The position numbers and the translations under genes are program-made. Below the pieces are notes generated by a model. The model worked only from the letters and a program-made list of their open reading frames with translations, did no database searches and was not told where the DNA came from. Shown one piece after another: positions 59,344-64,000 of a stretch of 64,000 nt of DNA. The stretch lies in the NCBI GenBank assembly GCA_910587505.1, contig CAJULD010000013.1:1-64000 (forward strand). Reading direction: 5' to 3'. This DNA is from an uncultured Oscillospiraceae bacterium (GTDB lineage: Bacteria; Bacillota; Clostridia; Oscillospirales; Oscillospiraceae). How positions within the stretch are numbered: the first letter of the stretch is position 1; the number at the start of each line of letters is the position of its first letter.

Positions 59344-60201
59344 ATGCAACCGATTCTATCCATCCTGGGCGGCGACATGCGCCAGGTCTGCCTGGCCCGG
59401 CTGCTGCTGGAGGACGGAAAAGAGGTCATGACCTGGGGGCTGGAGCAGGGCGGCGCGCCCAGGGGCGTGCCCCTGGATCAGGCTCTGGAGGGGGATGTTC
59501 TTCTGCTGCCGCTGCCGGTATGCCGGAGCGAGCGGCTGAACCTGCCGCTGACGGATACGGAGCTGGAGGCCGGGCGGCTGTGGGCCAGACTGCGCTATGA
59601 CCAATTGCTGCTGGGCGGCATGACCGGGGACCTGAGAGCGCGGCTGATGGCGGACTACGGTCTGACCCTGCTGGACTACTACGACCGGGAGGAAACCCAG
59701 GTAGCCAACGCCGTACCCACGGCGGAGGGCGCGCTTCAGCTTGCCATGGAGTCCACCGACCATACGATCCATGGCAGCCGCTGTCTGATTATCGGCTACG
59801 GGCGGATCGGCCGGCTGCTGGCCGACCGGCTGCTGGCCCTGGGAGCCGAGGTCACGGTGTCCGCCCGGAAATACGGAGATCTGGCCTGGATCCAGGCCTG
59901 GGGCTGCCAGAGCATCCGCACCGGCGCGCTGACCGGACAGCTGGACCGGTTCGATCTGATTTTCAACACAGCGCCCGCCCTCGTCCTGGACGGCCCGCGG
60001 CTGCGGGAGATCCGGGAGGACTGCACCGTCATTGACCTGGCCTCCGCCCCTGGCGGTACGGACCTGGCGGAGGCCAGGCGGCTGGGCCGCCGGGTGATCC
60101 CGGCTCCCGGCCTGCCGGGGAAGACCGCGCCCCGCACCGCCGCCGCGGCCATCCGGGACAGTGTATACCATATATTGGAAGAACGAGGTGAACCCATTTG
60201 A
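59344..60201 (+). CDS. dpaA: Dipicolinate synthase subunit A
   Basis: 285 aa. SpoVFA family: ILGGDMRQVCLARLLLEDGK at the N-terminus and a Rossmann motif IIGYGRIGRLLADRL near residue 150. Oxidises dihydrodipicolinate to dipicolinic acid, the calcium chelator of spores. ATG after GGGGGGAT; coupled to dpaB by overlap. Confidence 0.95.
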   Translation: MQPILSILGGDMRQVCLARLLLEDGKEVMTWGLEQGGAPRGVPLDQALEGDVLLLPLPVCRSERLNLPLTDTELEAGRLWARLRYDQLLLGGMTGDLRARLMADYGLTLLDYYDREETQVANAVPTAEGALQLAMESTDHTIHGSRCLIIGYGRIGRLLADRLLALGAEVTVSARKYGDLAWIQAWGCQSIRTGALTGQLDRFDLIFNTAPALVLDGPRLREIREDCTVIDLASAPGGTDLAEARRLGRRVIPAPGLPGKTAPRTAAAAIRDSVYHILEERGEPI

Positions 60202-60773
60202 AATCGCAACGAGTGGGATTTGCATTCTGCGGTTCCTTCTGTACCCACAAAGAGGTCCTGAAGGAACTGGAAGCTGTATGCCGGGAATATGAAACGGTTC
60301 TGCCCATTCTATCCCAGGCATGTCAGACCACCGACACCCGTTTCGGCAGGGCATCGGACTTCATCGCCCAGGTGGAGCGTCTGACAGGACATACCGTGAC
60401 CGGCGCCATCGAGACCGCGGAACCTATCGGCCCGAAAAAGCTGCTGGACGCGCTGATCATCGCGCCCTGCACCGGCAACACGCTGGCAAAGCTGGCCGCC
60501 GGCATCACCGATACGCCCGTGACCATGGCCGCCAAGGCCCATCTGCGCAACGACCGCCCGGTGGTGGTCGCCGTGGCCACCAACGACGGACTCAGCGCGG
60601 CGGCGAGAAATATTGGCGAGCTGCTGGCGCGGAAAAATTACTATTTTGTGCCGTTTGGTCAGGACGATCCGGAGCGGAAACCCTGCTCCCTGATGGCCGA
60701 TTTTACCCGCATCCGGGAGACGCTGGACGCTGCCCTTCTGGGAAAACAGCTCCAGCCGGTGCTGCTGCGGTAA
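60198..60773 (+). CDS. dpaB: Dipicolinate synthase subunit B
   Basis: 191 aa. SpoVFB, a flavoprotein-fold subunit: GFAFCGSFCTHKEVL, ALIIAPCTGNTLAKLAAGI and PVVVAVATNDGLSAAA. The start is TTG at 60198, overlapping the dpaA stop, with GAGGTG upstream. Spore-forming capacity is the clear implication. Confidence 0.95.
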   Translation: MKSQRVGFAFCGSFCTHKEVLKELEAVCREYETVLPILSQACQTTDTRFGRASDFIAQVERLTGHTVTGAIETAEPIGPKKLLDALIIAPCTGNTLAKLAAGITDTPVTMAAKAHLRNDRPVVVAVATNDGLSAAARNIGELLARKNYYFVPFGQDDPERKPCSLMADFTRIRETLDAALLGKQLQPVLLR

Positions 60774-60819
60774 CGGCAGCGCCTTTACTTTTGAACCGCA
60801 ACGGCTCCGCACCCATACA

Positions 60820-60857
60820 GCGCCCCCGCAAAGGCGAATCAGCCTTTGCGGGGGCGC
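60820..60857 (+). terminator. dpaAB terminator
   Basis: GCGCCCCCGCAAAGGC/GCCTTTGCGGGGGCGC, perfect 16-bp stem with a GAATCA loop, followed by TTCTC. Confidence 0.85.
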
Positions 60858-60958
60858 TTCTCTGCGTCAAAAAGGCGCTGGAAAATATTCAGGAAGCTCC
60901 TGTGAGGAGGTATCCGGTAGAGTTCTTTTTCTTTCAGGAAGAAGCAGTAAGAACCCAA

Positions 60959-62356
60959 TTACCCCCAGCAGCGCATGGCGAAGGCGCGCATGGAATCCCG
61001 GCTGTGGGCGGCGACCTCCTCCTCGCTCTGGATATCCGGCCAATCCGACCAGATGGAGTAGCAGCAGCCCAGCATCTGCTCCGACGCCTCCGGCGGGAGG
61101 ATCTGCGGCCCGCAGAGGGGATGGGTGGGGAACATGCCGGGATGCCACTCGTGAAGAATCTTCTCCGGATCCGGGTCAGAATAGTCCTTCCGCTTCAGCA
61201 GGATATAGTACAGGTAATCGCTGTGATAATTGACCACCTGGTATCCCCGGTCCAGAAAGGCCTGCAGCGGGGCCATACCCTTGTCCCAGTTGCTCCAGAA
61301 GGCGATCTGTACCTCCCGGTCCAGCTCGACCTTCTGCCCCGCGTCCGGACGGTAGAGTCCGTCGTTCCACACCCGGACCTGGAAGCCCAGGGAACGGACG
61401 TGGGCGATGACCTCGTTGAGGAACTCCACATAGGCGTCCACTCCGCCGTACTGAGGCCCCAGATGCTCCCTGGCGTAGTCCACCAGCACGGGGAATCGCT
61501 CGAAGTGATTAAAGTCAATAAATTCATCCCCTCCGATATGGAAGGTCTTCGACCCGGCGAACAGCTCCGCGTATTCGTCGATCAGCTCCAGAAGGAACTG
61601 CCGGGCCTCCGGCAGCGCGATATTCAGCGCGGAGTGCAGCGGTTCCGCCATTTCTCTGGGCAGCTGCCACCTGGGGTGCTCCTGGAGCGCCTGACCCAGA
61701 TGGCCGGGACAGTCCAGCGCCGGGTTGATGTCGATCTGATAGGCTCCGGCCAGCCGGATGATCTCCTTTACATCCGCCTTGCTCAGATGATGCAGGGAGG
61801 GCGCCTCCGGATGCCTGTCGGAGGCGATGCGGAATCCCTCGGTTTCGGAGAAGTGGAACCACAGGACGTTCATCCGGCAGCGGGACATCTCCCGGAGCAA
61901 CGCCATGATCCATTCCCTGGTATAGAACTTTCTGGCCGTATCCAGATGGAGCCCCCGCTCCCCCGTCAGGGGATAGTCCACAATCCGGCCGCAGGGCAGG
62001 CCGTCCTCTTCCAGCGCCTCCAGAACCCTGCGCAGGCCATAGAGCACCCCTCGCTCCGACTGGGCCGTCAGCTCCGCCGCCGGTCCCGCCTCGATCACAT
62101 ATCCTTCCCCGAAGGTCTTTACGCCCTTCAGCGCCTCCGGGTCTCCCCCCCGGAGGACCAGGTCTCCGGGCCGGGGTTCCTCACCCGCCAGCCGCCGGAC
62201 CTCCCGCAAAAACGGGTATTCCTCCGCCAGCAGCGCCGTGCATGCCTCCAGACGCTCCGCGGGGATCGTCCCCTCCGCCAGGATGATCCGTCCGGACAGA
62301 CGCCACGTTCCCTCTTCCTGCGCCTCCCGGCGCTTTGGCTGCATAAACCGCTCCAT
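60959..62356 (-). CDS. Glycoside hydrolase family 20 beta-hexosaminidase-like protein
   Basis: 465 aa. An N-terminal GH20b-like part, then the barrel: DTARKFYTREWIMALLREM, MNVLWFHFSETEGFRI, DINPALDCPGHLGQAL and the catalytic pair in FHIGGDEFIDF (Asp-Glu). No signal peptide, so cytoplasmic action on imported GlcNAc or LNB-type saccharides is likely. ATG at 62356 behind GGAGG. The ROK kinase gene upstream probably phosphorylates the released sugar. Confidence 0.85.
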   Translation of the reverse strand: MERFMQPKRREAQEEGTWRLSGRIILAEGTIPAERLEACTALLAEEYPFLREVRRLAGEEPRPGDLVLRGGDPEALKGVKTFGEGYVIEAGPAAELTAQSERGVLYGLRRVLEALEEDGLPCGRIVDYPLTGERGLHLDTARKFYTREWIMALLREMSRCRMNVLWFHFSETEGFRIASDRHPEAPSLHHLSKADVKEIIRLAGAYQIDINPALDCPGHLGQALQEHPRWQLPREMAEPLHSALNIALPEARQFLLELIDEYAELFAGSKTFHIGGDEFIDFNHFERFPVLVDYAREHLGPQYGGVDAYVEFLNEVIAHVRSLGFQVRVWNDGLYRPDAGQKVELDREVQIAFWSNWDKGMAPLQAFLDRGYQVVNYHSDYLYYILLKRKDYSDPDPEKILHEWHPGMFPTHPLCGPQILPPEASEQMLGCCYSIWSDWPDIQSEEEVAAHSRDSMRAFAMRCWG

Positions 62357-62404
62357 GTTTCTTTTTTCCTCCATTCTCCTGATAAAGCCGGTCTCCCGGA
62401 AGCT

Positions 62405-62575
62405 GTCTTCATCCTTTTTCTGAAAGAAAAAAGATGAAAAAGAACTTTCAGGAAGGGCTGTTCCCTGCTCTGCAGGGGTGGGTGAAACAGTCTTCCAGAT
62501 GATTCTGCAAAATCCGCAGGGGCGGCGGGTCCGGGCATTGGGCGGCCCACCGGGCAAGCCCAACACGCTCCCGCC
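62405..62575. repeat. Composite intergenic repeat
   Basis: Same order as 53998-54175: TTTTTCTGAAAGAAAAAAG hairpin, GAAAAAGAACTTTCAGGAAG, a GGGTCCGGGC segment, then TTGGGC...GCCCAA (about 62537-62562). Lies between the ROK and GH20 genes. Confidence 0.6.
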
Positions 62576-62584
62576 AAAGCCTGA

Positions 62585-63478
62585 CTACAGCAACCCGCCC
62601 CGCTCCGCGTAGGCGTCCATGGCCAGCTTTACCGCGCCCAGCACGCCCTGGTCGCCGCCCAGACTGACCGGAACAATGTACTCGTCCAGATTGTCCAGGC
62701 CCTTTCCCTGAATATAGCCCCGCAGCTGGCGGCGGACCTCCTTCCGTACCAGAGGGAGCATCTGCTCCTGCCGCATGACGCTGCCCCCCAGAACGATCCG
62801 CTCCGGGGAAATCACCATGATATAGCTGCAAAGCGCCTGGGCAATGTAGTAGGCCTCCATCTCCCATACCGCAGTGCACTCCGCCAGCTCCTCCGCCCGG
62901 CGGCCCCAGCGCCGCTCGATAGCCGGCTCGCTGGCCAGCCCCTCCAGGCAGTTGGGATGATAGGGACAGACCCCGCACACCATGGGGTCGTCCGCCCGGC
63001 GGTCCATAAAAATATGCCCGCCCTCCGGGTGAAGCATCCCGTGGTGAGGCCTGCCGTTGATGATGATGCCCAGACCGATACCGGCGTCCACGGTGACATA
63101 GATGCTGTCGGACACCGAACGGGTGCACCCCCACACCGCCTCCCCCAAAGCGGCGGCGTTGACGTCGGTGTCAATCCCCACCGGAACGCCCAGCGCTTCC
63201 TCAAACCGCCGGAGGATGGGAAATCCTCTCCAGTCCAGCTTGGGGGAGGACTGGATGGCGCCGTAGGTAGGAGACGACCGGTCCAGGTCCACCGGTCCAA
63301 AGCAGGCCACGCCCATGGCGGCCACGCCCTTCCCCCGAAAAAAATTCAGGAGCTCTGGCATGGTGGTTTCCGGAATCCGGAAGGGAACGCTGGTCCGCTC
63401 CAGAATCTTCCCCTGGGCATTGGCCACAACGCACACCATCTTTGCGCCGCCTGCCTCCAGCGCGCCAAAATGCGGCAT
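62585..63478 (-). CDS. ROK-family sugar kinase (fructokinase-like)
   Basis: 297 aa. FGALEAGGAKMVCVVANAQG at the N-terminus (phosphate loop), GVACFGPVDL, GIDTDVNAAALGE, TVDAGIGLGIIINGRP, and the zinc motif CGVCPYHPNCLEG. These match ScrK/GmuE-type ROK fructokinases. Substrate inferred, possibly fructose or a hexosamine from the GH20. ATG after GGGGTGATC. Confidence 0.88.
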   Translation of the reverse strand: MPHFGALEAGGAKMVCVVANAQGKILERTSVPFRIPETTMPELLNFFRGKGVAAMGVACFGPVDLDRSSPTYGAIQSSPKLDWRGFPILRRFEEALGVPVGIDTDVNAAALGEAVWGCTRSVSDSIYVTVDAGIGLGIIINGRPHHGMLHPEGGHIFMDRRADDPMVCGVCPYHPNCLEGLASEPAIERRWGRRAEELAECTAVWEMEAYYIAQALCSYIMVISPERIVLGGSVMRQEQMLPLVRKEVRRQLRGYIQGKGLDNLDEYIVPVSLGGDQGVLGAVKLAMDAYAERGGLL

Positions 63479-63794
63479 GTTTTGATCACCCCCATTGCAT
63501 ACTTTTCCACATACAGCGTAACATGTTCTGCCCGCAAGCTCAATTGCAAAAAGGATATAATATAATATGGATTCGATGGTTTTCTGTTTCCCATTGGAGC
63601 CTCTCTCCCCTATCCTGCACTAACACATAACTTTTCTTTGCCGAAAAGGTATGTTATAGATATTTATAAATATGAATAAGAAACATTTCAGAAAATTGTG
63701 GTTGCCTGTCCCACGGCACAGTCGTATGATAGATGCAATTGCAGGGCAATTGCATCGTCCTGCCAGGACGGAGGGCCGACTTTATGAGGACGAC
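63479..63794. promoter_or_regulatory. Divergent regulatory region with promoter and palindromic leader
   Basis: TTGCCT (63702-63707) and TATGAT (63725-63730), 17-bp spacer. The leader starts with the perfect palindrome GATGCAATTGC-AGG-GCAATTGCATC (63732-63756), followed by GTCCTG-C-CAGGAC (63757-63769). These could be an operator or 5' UTR hairpins of the response-regulator gene. The left half, up to about 63660, is AT-rich and drives the ROK gene; no clear ROK promoter identified. Confidence 0.65.
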
Positions 63795-64000
63795 ATGTAC
63801 CGTTTATTAATTGTTGACAGGGACGACGAAGTGTGCGAGACGATCCGCTATCTGCTGGACTGGCATCAGTACGGCATTTCCAGCATCCTGACCGTGTCCT
63901 CCTATGGCAGCGCGATCAACGGCATTATGGATTTCAAACCCCACATTGCCCTGGTGGAGGCGGAGCTGGGCGAGCACTGGGGATATGAGCTGGCAGAGCA
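63795..64000 (+). CDS. Response regulator receiver domain, partial (window edge)
   Basis: The first 68 residues are visible. MYRLLIVDRDDEVCETIRYL then LLDWHQYGI matches the AraC-type (YesN-like) receiver start. The phosphoacceptor position, usually Asp in xxDIRMP, is Glu55 (HIALVEAELG), and one of the acidic-pocket residues is Arg9. So signalling by phosphorylation may be altered or lost. ATG with GAGG five bases upstream. The output domain lies beyond the window. Confidence 0.8.
   Translation, partial: MYRLLIVDRDDEVCETIRYLLDWHQYGISSILTVSSYGSAINGIMDFKPHIALVEAELGEHWGYELAE

Noticed and set aside
1..64000. CRISPR arrays, rRNA and tRNA genes, complete insertion sequences
   Set aside because: No regular spacer-repeat pattern, no TTCGA-arm tRNA folds, no rRNA core sequence and no transposase were recognised on reading both strands; a tRNAscan or IS search was not possible.

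Overview
The window comes from a high-GC, endospore-forming, strictly anaerobic Firmicute, most likely an Oscillospiraceae-type Clostridium relative (Flavonifractor/Lawsonibacter/Oscillibacter-like). The reasons are a SpoIIE-family phosphatase, dipicolinate synthase DpaA/DpaB, a DarA-type c-di-AMP receptor, a nickel CO dehydrogenase cluster, the clostridial dxs-tlyA-nadK-argR-recN neighbourhood, strong G/C third positions, GTG/TTG starts with AGGAGG ribosome sites, and many GC-rich hairpin repeats between genes. No rRNA, tRNA, CRISPR array, phage or intact insertion sequence was recognised.

Layout. 0-8 kb: a solute-binding lipoprotein bordered by a direct repeat, an XRE-TPR regulator, a DMT transporter, a PLP lyase of the aluminium-resistance family, an RsiV-like lipoprotein and TmcAL. 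7.8-11.8 kb (+): acetate kinase, a FabG-type reductase, a HAD phosphatase, and a GNAT gene with a duplicated start region and an apparently lost stop codon. 12-15 kb (-): short SpoIIE, YciI and a degenerate M28 peptidase. 15-25.3 kb (-): OapA-like membrane protein, dxs and a 36-aa ORF, then a six-gene insertion (QueG-like, DUF402, GNAT, nucleoside phosphorylase, NUDIX) leading into tlyA, and then nadK-argR-recN. 25.4-28.6 kb: a large beta-propeller/solute-binding lipoprotein and a ~650-nt structured noncoding RNA that I call OLE RNA. 29-39.3 kb (-): housekeeping operons (aminopeptidase, coaE, Sua5, GNAT; prfA, flavodoxin, YdcF, ABC-F; murF, ParB-like). 39.8-46.3 kb (+): queH, then an uncharacterised catabolic operon (aminotransferase, two-domain aldolase, TetR, FGGY kinase, GtrA). 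46-51 kb (-): TIGR01440, MATE, cysE-cysS. 51-58 kb (+): DEAD helicase, peptide-binding lipoprotein, cooS-cooF-oxidoreductase. 58-64 kb: DUF2284, DarA, dpaAB, GH20 with a ROK kinase, and the start of a response regulator.

The most interesting signal is the OLE ribonucleoprotein locus: a promoter, a long GC-rich structured RNA, and an OapA-like gene directly before dxs, in the genomic context known for OLE RNA, but with a 2.3-kb lipoprotein gene wedged between the RNA and oapA. Also notable are a dispersed MITE-like inverted-repeat family (about seven copies or fragments), a second composite intergenic hairpin repeat, a CO dehydrogenase with Gln where the catalytic Lys is expected, and an M28 homologue that has lost several catalytic residues. 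Coordinates and starts were set by eye from ribosome-binding sites, overlaps and family alignments; no database search was run.
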